Positions 1 to 8,357 of a stretch of 13,216 bases of DNA are shown here, piece by piece. The DNA is taken from the NCBI GenBank assembly GCA_050252545.1, contig JBFWKS010000095.1, forward strand, positions 1 to 13,216, given 5' to 3'. Numbering within the stretch: position 1 is the first letter of the stretch; every line of letters begins with the position of its first letter. Both the position numbers and the translations under genes were made by a program. Under the pieces are notes generated by a model that saw only the letters and a program-made list of their open reading frames with translations, was not told the DNA's origin and ran no database searches. Source of the DNA: Patulibacter sp050252545. Its GTDB lineage: Bacteria > Actinomycetota > Thermoleophilia > Solirubrobacterales > Solirubrobacteraceae.

Positions 1-2005
<2,005 letters not shown>

Positions 2006-2108
2006 GGGCTGCGGGCCTGCTTCGCGTCGTGATCGCCGGGGCGGGGTCACGGAGAAGGCGGCGTGCCGGGCGGCACCGGGCACCGGCTCCTCTCGTGACG
2101 CGCGCGCG

Positions 2109-2114
2109 ACACGC
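2109..2114 (-). promoter_or_regulatory. Possible -10 hexamer of icd
   Basis: The minus strand reads TAGCGT here, within the 136-base gap between the NadE-like gene and icd. It would give a 5' leader of roughly 95 bases, and that leader contains GGTGCC/GGCACC-type inverted repeats that could fold. No -35 element is recognisable. This is weak evidence, a single hexamer match. Confidence 0.25.
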
Positions 2115-2141
2115 TATCTGCTGCGGTGCGCCCGTCGCCGC

Positions 2142-3953
2142 TCAGGTGCCGCCGTCGTCCCACCCGCGACGCCAGACCACCGGCATCCGACGGTCGTCGC
2201 TCAGGGCACGACCCGACGCCCGGGGGGCCAGCGGCAGCTGTCGCCGGGTCGCCTCGGCACCGTCGATCCGGTCGCAGATCACGGCGACGAGCGCCTGGTC
2301 GAGGCCTCGACGGTCGGCGAGCGCGTCGCGCGGCTGGTTGTCGTCGATGTAGCCCTCCACGACCTCGTCGAGCAGCGCGCACGACTCGATCAGCGGCCGC
2401 GGACCACCGATCGTCTCGCTTGCACGGGCGAGGATCGACGCGGGAACGTCGAGCGGCACCTCGCCGCCGCCGTGCCACTCCGCGATCCGCAGCAGCCAGC
2501 CGCGGGTGAGGTCGCCGAGCGGCGCGAACCCGCCGGCCAGCTCGTGTGGCCACCCGCCGCCGAGCGCGCGCATCGTGCGATCGGCGGACGACAGGAGCAT
2601 CGCGTCGTGCCCGTCCGCGCAGAGGCGCAGCGCCAGCAGCGTCGCGCGGCTCGACACCAGCCGTACCGCAGGGTCCTCGTCGGGCACGACCGCCTCGGGT
2701 GCCGCGTCGGGATCCGGCGGGGCGACCGCATCCGCGTCGGGCTGTGGATCGACGGGGTCCGGCGGCGGCACGTGCACCGGCGGCAACGGCAGCAGTCCGG
2801 GGTGCCCCGCGGCGGTGAGCACGCGGGTGGCCCAGGTCCGGCGGTCGTCGTCCTCGTCGACCGTCGCCGGCAGCGCGTCGACGAGGACGGTGCGATCGGG
2901 TCCCAGCGCACGGCACGCCAGCAACGCGGTGAGCCCGGCACCGAGGGTGCCGTCGAGTCCGACGAGCACCCGCTCGACCCCCAGTCCCGCCGTGAAGTCC
3001 CGCAGCGCGACGCCTGCCACGCGCCAGCGGTGCTCCTCGGCCGCGGGCCACGGGGCCACGCCGTCGGGCCGCCGACGCGCGCGGGTGGCGATGTCGGCCG
3101 TGCTCGCCGGTCCCCGACGCGGTACGTCGACGGGGATCGCGCGGACCGGACCGGCGGCCGGGCGGCTCGCGGCCCGTCGGTGCGGCTCGGCCCGGGCGGA
3201 CCGACGCGACAGCGACACGTCGACGTCGCAGACGACGAGCGCCTCCTCGAGCGCCGGTCCCCGGGCGACGACGAACCCGGCGTGGTCGGTCAGATGGCTG
3301 CCGCCGTCGAACACGATCCCGTCCTGGCCGCCGACGAGGTTCGCGTACGCGACGGGCACGGTGTGCTCGAGCGCGCGGGTGATCGTCGTGGCCTCGCGTC
3401 GCCGCTGCATCCCCGGCGAGTACGGCGACGCGTTGAGCGCCACCAGCAGATCGGCGCCCATCGACGCGCACGCCGCCGACGGCTCCGGCTCCCACAGGTC
3501 CGCGCAGACCATCACCCCGACGCGGACATCGGGCAGCTCGACGACGAACGAATCCCGCGACGGGACGAAGTACCGCCCCTCGTCGAACAGCGCGTAGGTC
3601 GGCAGGTGCTGCTTGTCGGCCCACCCGACGACCCCGCGCGACGTGACGACCGCCACGGCGTTGTGGACCCCACGCGCGTGCGCCGTCGCCCGCGGCGCCC
3701 CGATCAACGCGACGAGCCCGTCCGGGAGCCCGCCCCCGAGCTCGTCGAGCGCGGCGTGGACGGCCCTCAGCATCCCCTCGTCGACGATGAGGCTCTGCGG
3801 CGGGTACCCGCAGATCGCGAGCTCGCCGCTGACCGCCAGGTCGCAGCCCGCGTCGGCCGCCTCGGCGAGCAGCTCCGCCAGCCGCCGCGCGTTGCCGCGG
3901 ATGTCGCCGACGACCGGGTGGATCTGGAGGAGCCCGAGGCGAAACTCGTTCAC
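2142..3953 (-). CDS. NadE-like protein: intact nitrilase-type glutaminase domain fused to a degenerate NAD+ synthetase domain
   Basis: The 603-residue protein has the layout of glutamine-dependent NAD+ synthetase, in which an N-terminal nitrilase-fold amidase feeds ammonia to a C-terminal ATP-dependent synthetase. The amidase half looks active. The Glu-Lys-Cys triad is E44 (SGELAICGYPP), K114 (DKQHLPTYALFDEGRYF) and C150 (VMVCADLWEP), and LVGGQDGIVFDGGS is conserved. The synthetase half is recognisable (ELAGGFAPLGDL at 471-482, SDDRRMPVV near the end) but worn. The SGGIDS ATP loop is GLDGTLGAG at 332-340, and the GNKSE motif is SADRT at 456-460. A Pro/Asp-rich insert fills about 391-428. I chose the GTG at 3953 because TACGGT ends 7 bases upstream; the GTG at 3962 would overlap that hexamer. 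It may be a paralogue with a new role or a pseudo-synthetase; whether it makes NAD is doubtful. Confidence 0.85.
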   Translation of the reverse strand: MNEFRLGLLQIHPVVGDIRGNARRLAELLAEAADAGCDLAVSGELAICGYPPQSLIVDEGMLRAVHAALDELGGGLPDGLVALIGAPRATAHARGVHNAVAVVTSRGVVGWADKQHLPTYALFDEGRYFVPSRDSFVVELPDVRVGVMVCADLWEPEPSAACASMGADLLVALNASPYSPGMQRRREATTITRALEHTVPVAYANLVGGQDGIVFDGGSHLTDHAGFVVARGPALEEALVVCDVDVSLSRRSARAEPHRRAASRPAAGPVRAIPVDVPRRGPASTADIATRARRRPDGVAPWPAAEEHRWRVAGVALRDFTAGLGVERVLVGLDGTLGAGLTALLACRALGPDRTVLVDALPATVDEDDDRRTWATRVLTAAGHPGLLPLPPVHVPPPDPVDPQPDADAVAPPDPDAAPEAVVPDEDPAVRLVSSRATLLALRLCADGHDAMLLSSADRTMRALGGGWPHELAGGFAPLGDLTRGWLLRIAEWHGGGEVPLDVPASILARASETIGGPRPLIESCALLDEVVEGYIDDNQPRDALADRRGLDQALVAVICDRIDGAEATRRQLPLAPRASGRALSDDRRMPVVWRRGWDDGGT

Positions 3954-3960
3954 GGCTCGC

Positions 3961-3966
3961 ACCGTA
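3961..3966 (-). promoter_or_regulatory. -10 hexamer of the NadE-like gene (leaderless start)
   Basis: The minus strand reads TACGGT followed by 7 bases and then the GTG at 3953. Initiation about 7 bases after the hexamer would place the mRNA 5' end at the start codon. There is no Shine-Dalgarno sequence, and no TTGAC-like -35 is seen. Confidence 0.5.
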
Positions 3967-3995
3967 GACCATCGATTCGCCGGGATCGTGGCGTC

Positions 3996-4015
3996 GCCGT
4001 GCGCCGCGGCACGGC
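3996..4015. repeat. Inverted repeat between the NadE-like gene and tRNA-Thr
   Basis: GCCGTGC at 3996-4002 and GCACGGC at 4009-4015 form a 7-bp stem with a 6-base loop. It sits in the 112-base divergent gap between two promoters. It could be an operator or simply chance in GC-rich DNA. Confidence 0.3.
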
Positions 4016-4062
4016 GCCGCGGGACGCGGCGCGGGCGAGCGGCACCCTCGGGCGACGGTCGC

Positions 4063-4068
4063 TACTCT
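4063..4068 (+). promoter_or_regulatory. -10 hexamer of tRNA-Thr
   Basis: TACTCT fits TANNNT and ends 10 bases before the 5' base of the tRNA, giving a leader of only a few bases for processing. No -35 is recognisable. Confidence 0.45.
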
Positions 4069-4078
4069 TCGCGGTCCC

Positions 4079-4151
<73 letters not shown>

Positions 4152-4157
4152 TTGCCC

Positions 4158-4189
4158 GGGCCCGGGGCGCGACATCGCGCCCCGGGCCC
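4158..4189 (+). terminator. Terminator of tRNA-Thr
   Basis: A perfect 15-bp inverted repeat runs 4158-4172 against 4175-4189 with only two bases between the arms, so the inner pair or two must open to form the loop. The pyrimidine-rich run TTCTCGTTCTC follows. It starts 6 bases after the tRNA 3' end, which fits intrinsic termination. Confidence 0.85.
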
Positions 4190-4235
4190 TTCTCGTTCTC
4201 CGGCCGCCCGCGTCGCGAGCGTCCTGTGCCGCGGG

Positions 4236-4241
4236 TACCCT
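4236..4241 (+). promoter_or_regulatory. -10 hexamer of the four-helix membrane protein gene
   Basis: TACCCT ends 10 bases before the ATG at 4252, and no Shine-Dalgarno sequence lies between. The transcript would start a few bases from, or at, the start codon. Confidence 0.4.
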
Positions 4242-4251
4242 CGGCCCGACC

Positions 4252-4647
4252 ATGAGCACGCCGAGGCCCCCCGTCCAGCTCGATCAGCACACCCTGTGGG
4301 GCATCGGGTCCGCGGTCCTCCTCCTGATCGGCAGCGTCACCCCCTGGGCGACCGCCGGGCCGTTCAGCAAGAACGGCATCGACGGCGACGGCGTGATCAC
4401 CCTCGTGCTCGCGATCGCCATCGGCGCGCTGATCCTGCTGCGCCGTGCCCCGCGGGTCGCGCTCGGCCTGGCGCTCCTCTCCGCCGCCGTCACGCTCTAC
4501 GACACGATCGACATCGGCCGGGTCGGCGGGGACAGCATCATCGACGTGAGCGTCGGATGGGGCCTCGTCCTCGCCCTCATCGCCTCGCTCAGCCTCACCG
4601 CCTGGGGCGTCGTCACGGTCCGTCGGCCGCGGCCGGACGCGGGCTGA
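4252..4647 (+). CDS. Small four-helix integral membrane protein of unknown function
   Basis: The 131-residue protein has four hydrophobic segments, at about 15-32, 48-63, 68-83 and 101-123. A short polar N-terminus precedes them, and Arg-rich stretches follow helix 2 (RRAPR at 64-68) and helix 4 (RRPRPDAG at the end). By the positive-inside rule both termini should be cytoplasmic. The loop between helices 1 and 2 carries PFSKNGIDGDG, and the loop between 3 and 4 carries DTIDIGRVGGDSIIDVS, so both outside loops are rich in Gly and Asp. I see no catalytic motif and do not recognise a named family. The ATG at 4252 is supported by the TACCCT hexamer just upstream. It stands alone between the tRNA-Thr terminator and a possible small ORF. 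Function is unknown. Confidence 0.8.
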   Translation: MSTPRPPVQLDQHTLWGIGSAVLLLIGSVTPWATAGPFSKNGIDGDGVITLVLAIAIGALILLRRAPRVALGLALLSAAVTLYDTIDIGRVGGDSIIDVSVGWGLVLALIASLSLTAWGVVTVRRPRPDAG

Positions 4648-4668
4648 TCCGGCGCGGCCGCGCGACGG
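4620..4668 (+). terminator. Possible terminator hairpin spanning the membrane-protein stop codon
   Basis: CCGTCG (4620-4625) pairs with CGACGG (4663-4668), and CGCGGCCG (4628-4635) pairs with CGGCCGCG (4655-4662). A 2-base bulge lies on the left arm and the loop is 19 bases. The stop codon at 4645-4647 lies in the loop. No T-run follows, so the role is tentative. Confidence 0.35.
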
Positions 4669-4732
4669 CACCCAGAACCGGCGCGGCCCGCCCCACGCCG
4701 CGCGGCCACCGACGTCGCGCGGGAGGCCCGGT

Positions 4733-4753
4733 CGTGTGACGTCCGTCCACACG
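4733..4753. promoter_or_regulatory. Inverted repeat upstream of the small ORF (possible operator)
   Basis: CGTGTG (4733-4738) and CACACG (4748-4753) flank a 9-base spacer, and GACG/CGTC is nested inside at 4738-4747. It lies 18 bases before the TATGAT hexamer, about where a -35 or a regulator site would sit. This is inference from symmetry alone. Confidence 0.3.
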
Positions 4754-4770
4754 GGCGTCGGGGCTCTATT

Positions 4771-4776
4771 TATGAT
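4771..4776 (+). promoter_or_regulatory. -10 hexamer (TATGAT) before the small ORF
   Basis: TATGAT is one base from TATAAT and sits in the most AT-rich patch of the window (about 4765-4787). It ends 9 bases before the ATG at 4786. A strong -10 here argues for real transcription. Confidence 0.5.
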
Positions 4777-4785
4777 CGCATCATC

Positions 4786-4887
4786 ATGCTGATCCGCAAG
4801 GTCCTCTCAACGCTGGGTGACGGCTTCCTCGAGCTCGGTCGCATCGCCGGCTCCTCGCCCGCCCCGCGATCCGACCGGCGCCGCTGA
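4786..4887 (+). CDS. Possible 33-residue small protein
   Basis: The ATG at 4786 opens a frame of 33 codons ending in TGA at 4885-4887. The first 22 residues, MLIRKVLSTLGDGFLELGRI plus AG, can form an amphipathic helix. A short basic tail with Pro, Ser and Arg follows and ends RSDRRR. There is no transmembrane span and no recognised family. Support comes from the TATGAT hexamer 9 bases upstream, the same start geometry seen at other genes here, and a hairpin about 45 bases after the stop. The start lacks a Shine-Dalgarno sequence. The alternative is that the hexamer drives an untranslated RNA or a longer leader for the downstream SRPBCC gene. Coding is not proven. Confidence 0.4.
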   Translation: MLIRKVLSTLGDGFLELGRIAGSSPAPRSDRRR

Positions 4888-4929
4888 GCCGCCGCGCGTC
4901 CCGCCCGCGCTCCTGCGTCTCGGTCGGTG

Positions 4930-4958
4930 CCGCCGAACGCACCCGTGGGTGTCGGCGG
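4930..4958 (+). terminator. Possible terminator hairpin after the small ORF
   Basis: CCGCCG (4930-4935) pairs with CGGCGG (4953-4958), enclosing the 12-base palindrome CACCCGTGGGTG (4940-4951). No T-run follows. It would separate the small ORF from the SRPBCC gene. Apart from this, I see no gene in 4888-5117. Confidence 0.3.
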
Positions 4959-5117
4959 ACGCCGGGGCGCCGCGTGCCGCCCCAAAGCGCGCCGCGGGGA
5001 CCGGGTCGCGCTCCGCACAGCGCATCGCGGGCACCGGGCCGCGATCGGATCGTCGCCACCGCCTGCCCCCGCCGGGACGCACCGCCGAACGGTCACCCCG
5101 GCCGCCTCTGCACGCGC

Positions 5118-5123
5118 TACCGT
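5118..5123 (+). promoter_or_regulatory. -10 hexamer of the SRPBCC gene
   Basis: TACCGT ends 10 bases before the ATG at 5134. It supports that ATG over the longer in-frame extension to 4927, whose translation is Arg/Pro-rich and unlike the family. Confidence 0.45.
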
Positions 5124-5133
5124 GCGCGCCACG

Positions 5134-5583
5134 ATGGCGAAGCTCACAGGTACGGCAACGGGCGAGATCGACGCACCGATCGACACGGTGTGGGCGACCG
5201 TCAGCGACGTCGGCGCCTGGCCCGCGTGGCAGAAGCACCTCGGTGAGATCGACGTCACGGCCACCGACGGTGCCGGCCTCCCCTCCACCGCCGAGATGGC
5301 CACCGACGCCAAGGTCAAGACCCTGCGCTCCACGGTCCGGTTCGACGCTCAGGCGCCGACCCGGCTCGCGTGGCGCCAGGAGAAGGGCGACGTGCCCTCG
5401 TTGAAGGGCTCGTGGACGCTGCGCGATCTGGGCGACGGCCGCACCGAGGTGACCTATGCGCTCGACATCGACCCCGGATTCACCTTCGGGATGCTGCTGC
5501 GCGGCGACGTCGAGGCCAAGGTCCGCAACAGCCTCGTCACCCGCCGCCCCGACGAGCTGCGGGCCCGCGTCACCGGCGGCTGA
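5134..5583 (+). CDS. SRPBCC (START/Bet v 1-like) family protein
   Basis: The 149-residue protein has the SRPBCC pattern. A beta strand and the short helix turn APIDTVWATVSDVGAWPAWQ at 14-33 match the usual family opening (AP.E.VW..V.D...WP.W). Antiparallel strands follow (TLRSTVRFDAQAPTRLAWRQ at 63-82, GSWTLRDLGDGRTEVTYALD at 92-111) and a C-terminal helix comes after 117. The fold makes a hydrophobic pocket for lipids, polyketides or other small ligands. The ligand cannot be read from sequence, and polyketide cyclase would be an over-call. It is cytoplasmic, with no signal peptide. It converges on the WS/DGAT acyltransferase with 19 bases between the stops; a lipid-related role is possible but convergence alone is weak evidence. 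Confidence 0.85.
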   Translation: MAKLTGTATGEIDAPIDTVWATVSDVGAWPAWQKHLGEIDVTATDGAGLPSTAEMATDAKVKTLRSTVRFDAQAPTRLAWRQEKGDVPSLKGSWTLRDLGDGRTEVTYALDIDPGFTFGMLLRGDVEAKVRNSLVTRRPDELRARVTGG

Positions 5584-5602
5584 GCGCGAGCGCCGCGCGC
5601 CG

Positions 5603-7072
5603 TCACCCCGCGGCCGCGTCCGCCAGGTCCAACAGGGCGGCCAGCTCGCGCTCCATGCCCTCGACGAGGAGCTCGGCGTGGGGAACCTGGGTCGGGTCGA
5701 CGACGATGCCGGCGTCGACGCGGCCGCAGTAGCTCATCACGGTGATGTTCATGCCGACGCCGTGGGTCACCGGCGAGAGCGGCACGAGGGTCTCGATCCG
5801 GGCGCCGGCGCAGTACAGCGGGAACTGCGGTCCGGGGACGTTCGACACGATGAGGTTCATCGGCGGGCGGATCCCCGCCCTGCCCCACAGTCGCAGCACG
5901 AGCTTGATCGACGGCGTGAAGACGACGGCCGGCAGCAGCCGCGTGACGTCGCGCAGCAGATCGGCAGGCGTCGCGGACTGGCGACGCTTCGCCGTCGACA
6001 TGCTCGCCCGCGACGCGGCCAGGCGCTCGCGGGGATCGCGGAGGTTCGTCGGCAGCGGCACGACCATCGCGTTGATCCGGTTGCCGAACGACCCGAACTG
6101 CTCCGGCGTGCGGACCGACACCGGCACGAGCGCCAGCAACGGCTCGTCGGGGACCCGGTCCTGCGAGGCGAGCCAGTGCCGCACCCCCGCCGTCGCGAGC
6201 GCCATGATCACGTCGTTGACCGTCGAGTCGAGCGCCGACTTGACCCGCTTGACCTCGTCGAGGTCGAGTCGCGCCCGCACGAACCGCAGGTCGCCCGACA
6301 GACGGCCACTGAACGGCGTCTCGGGGGCGGCACCCGACGACGGCTCCAGCAGCGGCAGGTCGTCACCGGTCGTCGCCCGCGCCACCGACCGGGTCAGACG
6401 ACCCGCGGCACGGCTACCCGGCAGCCATCCCGAGCCGGGCAGTCCACCGAGGTGGGCGGTCAGCCCGGGGACGAGTCGCGCGCTCGCCCGGGCCCGCGCC
6501 GGCAGCGTGCGGGCGCTCGTCAACAGCAGACCTGCGCGGCCCGGTAGCGGGTCCGGGGCGGCGCGATCATCCGACGGGGTCTCGCGACCCTCGGGGCCGA
6601 GATCGAAGATCGCGCCGAGGATCTCCGCACCCGAGACGCCGTCGACGAGCGCGTGGTGGACCTTCGACACGAGGCCGATCCGGCCGTCGGCGAGCCCGCG
6701 GACGAGCCAGACCTGCCACAGCGGGCGCGCGCGATCCAACCGCTCGGCGAAGAGGCGACCGGCGAGCGCGACCAGGTCATCGTCTGCTCCCGGCGCGTCG
6801 AGCCGGATCTCGCGGACGTGGTGCTCCAGGTCGAAGTCCGGGTCGTCGGCCCAGTACCCGTGGTCCAGCCGCAGCGGCACCTCGACGAGGCGCCAGCGGA
6901 ACGGAGGCAGCAGCGCGAGCCGCTCGGCCAGCAACGCGCGCAGCGCGTCCAGCGTCAGCTCGCCGCCAGGCGCGGTCGACGGGTCGAGCACCGCCAGCAG
7001 CGAGACGTGCCCCACCGTCCTCTCGCCCTCGTGGGCGAGGAAGACCGCGTCGAGGCTCGCCAGCTGCCGCAC
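5603..7072 (-). CDS. WS/DGAT family wax ester synthase / diacylglycerol O-acyltransferase
   Basis: This family joins acyl-CoA to fatty alcohols or diacylglycerol, making wax esters or triacylglycerol at the inner membrane and on lipid bodies. The 489-residue protein opens MRQLASLDAVFLAHEGERTV, the usual family start. It carries PLW at 117-119, the catalytic HHxxxDG as HHALVDG at 139-145, and NDV in STVNDVIMALATAGVRHWL. The C-terminal WES domain has MNLIVSNVPGP, then GVGMNITVMSYCGRVDAGIVVD. Length matches the family (about 450-500). I chose the GTG at 7072 because it gives the canonical N-terminus. It follows the FKBP stop by 8 bases, so the two genes are probably cotranscribed and translationally coupled. 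Substrate preference is not readable. Confidence 0.93.
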   Translation of the reverse strand: MRQLASLDAVFLAHEGERTVGHVSLLAVLDPSTAPGGELTLDALRALLAERLALLPPFRWRLVEVPLRLDHGYWADDPDFDLEHHVREIRLDAPGADDDLVALAGRLFAERLDRARPLWQVWLVRGLADGRIGLVSKVHHALVDGVSGAEILGAIFDLGPEGRETPSDDRAAPDPLPGRAGLLLTSARTLPARARASARLVPGLTAHLGGLPGSGWLPGSRAAGRLTRSVARATTGDDLPLLEPSSGAAPETPFSGRLSGDLRFVRARLDLDEVKRVKSALDSTVNDVIMALATAGVRHWLASQDRVPDEPLLALVPVSVRTPEQFGSFGNRINAMVVPLPTNLRDPRERLAASRASMSTAKRRQSATPADLLRDVTRLLPAVVFTPSIKLVLRLWGRAGIRPPMNLIVSNVPGPQFPLYCAGARIETLVPLSPVTHGVGMNITVMSYCGRVDAGIVVDPTQVPHAELLVEGMERELAALLDLADAAAG

Positions 7073-7080
7073 CGTGGCGT

Positions 7081-7626
7081 TCAGCCGCCCGGTGTCGGCG
7101 TCGCCGCGACGAGGTCGACGACGAAGACGAGGCTGGCGTTCGGCGGCACCGGGCCGCTGCCCTCCGCGCCGTAGCCGAGCTCCGGCGGGACGACGAGCAG
7201 GCGGCGACCGCCGGGCTTCATCCCCGGGATGCCCTTGACCCAACCCTCGATCAGGCTGCCCTCCATGAGCGGGAACGCCGCCGGCTCCGGCAGGCCGCCG
7301 TCGGCCGCGCCGGCGGTCCAGGTCGAGTCGATGACCTCGGTCGAGCCCCACGCGACGAGCGTGTAGCGCGCCTGGACGGTGTCGCCGACCTTCGCGGCCG
7401 TGCCCTCGCCGTCGGCGAGGTCGCGCTGCACGAGCTCCTTCGGCGGCTCGCCCTCGGCGGCGATGACCTTCGGCGCGACCTTGACGTCGTTCCCGACCGC
7501 CGCGGCCAGGGCGTCGACCCCGGACGACCCACCCGCGCCGCCGGCGGTCCGCTCGTCGCCACACCCGGCCAGGAGCAGCGCCCCGAGCAACACGGGCAGG
7601 AGCATGAGCCGTCCGAGGGCGCGCAT
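7081..7626 (-). CDS. FKBP-type peptidyl-prolyl isomerase lipoprotein
   Basis: The enzyme catalyses cis-trans isomerisation of peptidyl-proline bonds outside the membrane. The 181-residue precursor has a lipoprotein signal: MRALGRLMLLPVLLGALLLA with lipobox L19-A20-G21-C22. A Gly/Ala/Ser linker follows. The FKBP domain covers about 68-176: GDTVQARYTLVAWGS, then GSLIEGWVKGIPGMKPGGRR, LLVVPPELGYGAEGSGPVPP and NASLVFVVDLV. The start is fixed by the ATG at 7626, 7 bases after TACGCT, which excludes the longer open frame upstream. It is the first gene of a two-gene unit with the WS/DGAT acyltransferase. The pairing of a secreted foldase with a lipid acyltransferase is odd, and I infer no shared pathway from it. 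Confidence 0.93.
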   Translation of the reverse strand: MRALGRLMLLPVLLGALLLAGCGDERTAGGAGGSSGVDALAAAVGNDVKVAPKVIAAEGEPPKELVQRDLADGEGTAAKVGDTVQARYTLVAWGSTEVIDSTWTAGAADGGLPEPAAFPLMEGSLIEGWVKGIPGMKPGGRRLLVVPPELGYGAEGSGPVPPNASLVFVVDLVAATPTPGG

Positions 7627-7633
7627 GCGCGGC

Positions 7634-7639
7634 AGCGTA
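7634..7639 (-). promoter_or_regulatory. -10 hexamer of the FKBP lipoprotein gene (leaderless start)
   Basis: The minus strand reads TACGCT, then 7 bases, then the ATG at 7626. No Shine-Dalgarno sequence and no obvious -35 are present. It would drive the FKBP-WS/DGAT pair. Confidence 0.5.
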
Positions 7640-7705
7640 CCCGAGCCGCACCTGCCACCGGGCGCAGACGGCGCGGGACCCGGGGCGGCACGTGACCGTC
7701 GAGCC

Positions 7706-7746
7706 GGCCCGATCCGGACGTGCCGTGGAGTCCGCCCGATCGGGCC
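7706..7746 (-). terminator. Hairpin after the HipA-like/DUF3037 unit
   Basis: The left arm 7706-7719 pairs with GTCCG (7730-7734) and GATCGGGCC (7738-7746), making 14 base pairs with one 3-base bulge and a 10-base loop. It lies 30 bases past the DUF3037 stop. There is no T-run, which is common for terminators in high-GC genomes. It could also insulate the FKBP promoter. Confidence 0.5.
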
Positions 7747-7775
7747 CTGAAGCCGGTGCACCCTCCCGGCGCGGG

Positions 7776-8357
7776 TCAGCCGACGAGCCGCTCGAAGAGC
7801 CGCTCGATGGTCGCCTCGGGGTCGCGGCAGAGACCGGTGTGGACCGGACCGGGCCGGAGCATCGTGTTCGAGGGCGCCGCGATCCAACCGAACCGGTCCG
7901 AGCGGTCCATCGTGGCGACCGACCCGGGCCCTTCGCCATCGGCGACCGCGGCAACCGCCTCGAGGTGCGCGGTCAGCGCGTCGACGTCGAGGTCGGGGTC
8001 GAGGACCGCCAGCCGCCCCGGGTCGACGCGGTAGCGGACGGCCAGGAACCGGTGGCGGCGCGCGTGCATGACGACGCCGACGTTGAGTGCCTCGCCCCGC
8101 TCCTCGGACGGTACGACCTGCAGCCGGGCGTACTGGAAGACCTCACCCCGGTCGGCCTCGCCCGCGGCGGCGGCACGGCGGTCCGCGGCGGCGCCGGGCG
8201 TGCCACCGCGGCGGCGCTCGCGCGCGGCGTCGGGCCGCTCGTGCCGATCCCCCGGCGCGTCTGCCGCACGGGCACCCGTCGACGGACCGGCACCGGACTC
8301 GGGGGCTTCGGGCTCGGGCCCGGACGTCCTGGCGTCGGGATCAGACGGCCCGGGCAC
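7776..8357 (-). CDS. DUF3037 protein with a long disordered N-terminal extension
   Basis: Residues 72-193 are a DUF3037 domain: VFQYARLQVVPSEERGEALN, VGVVMHARRHRFLAVRYRVD, the DRFGWIAAPSNT stretch and the signature PVHTGLC at 171-177. The biochemical function of the family is unknown. In actinobacteria it is often beside a HipA-like kinase gene, as here. The first 70 residues are Pro/Ala/Glu/Arg-rich and look disordered. The only in-frame start after the kinase's last codons is the GTG at 8357, which overlaps the kinase gene by 17 bases. No Val, Met or Leu start codon occurs in frame between it and the domain, so the extension is real unless a non-standard start is used. The overlap implies translational coupling. 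Confidence 0.8.
   Translation of the reverse strand: MPGPSDPDARTSGPEPEAPESGAGPSTGARAADAPGDRHERPDAARERRRGGTPGAAADRRAAAAGEADRGEVFQYARLQVVPSEERGEALNVGVVMHARRHRFLAVRYRVDPGRLAVLDPDLDVDALTAHLEAVAAVADGEGPGSVATMDRSDRFGWIAAPSNTMLRPGPVHTGLCRDPEATIERLFERLVG

Noticed and set aside
4927..5133. In-frame N-terminal extension of the SRPBCC protein
   Set aside because: The extension is Arg/Pro-rich, unlike the family, and the TACCGT hexamer would lie inside the coding sequence.
4770..5333. A 187-codon minus-strand frame covering the small-ORF region
   Set aside because: Arg/Ala-rich with no domain, and it overlaps the SRPBCC coding region; the promoter signals here face the plus strand.
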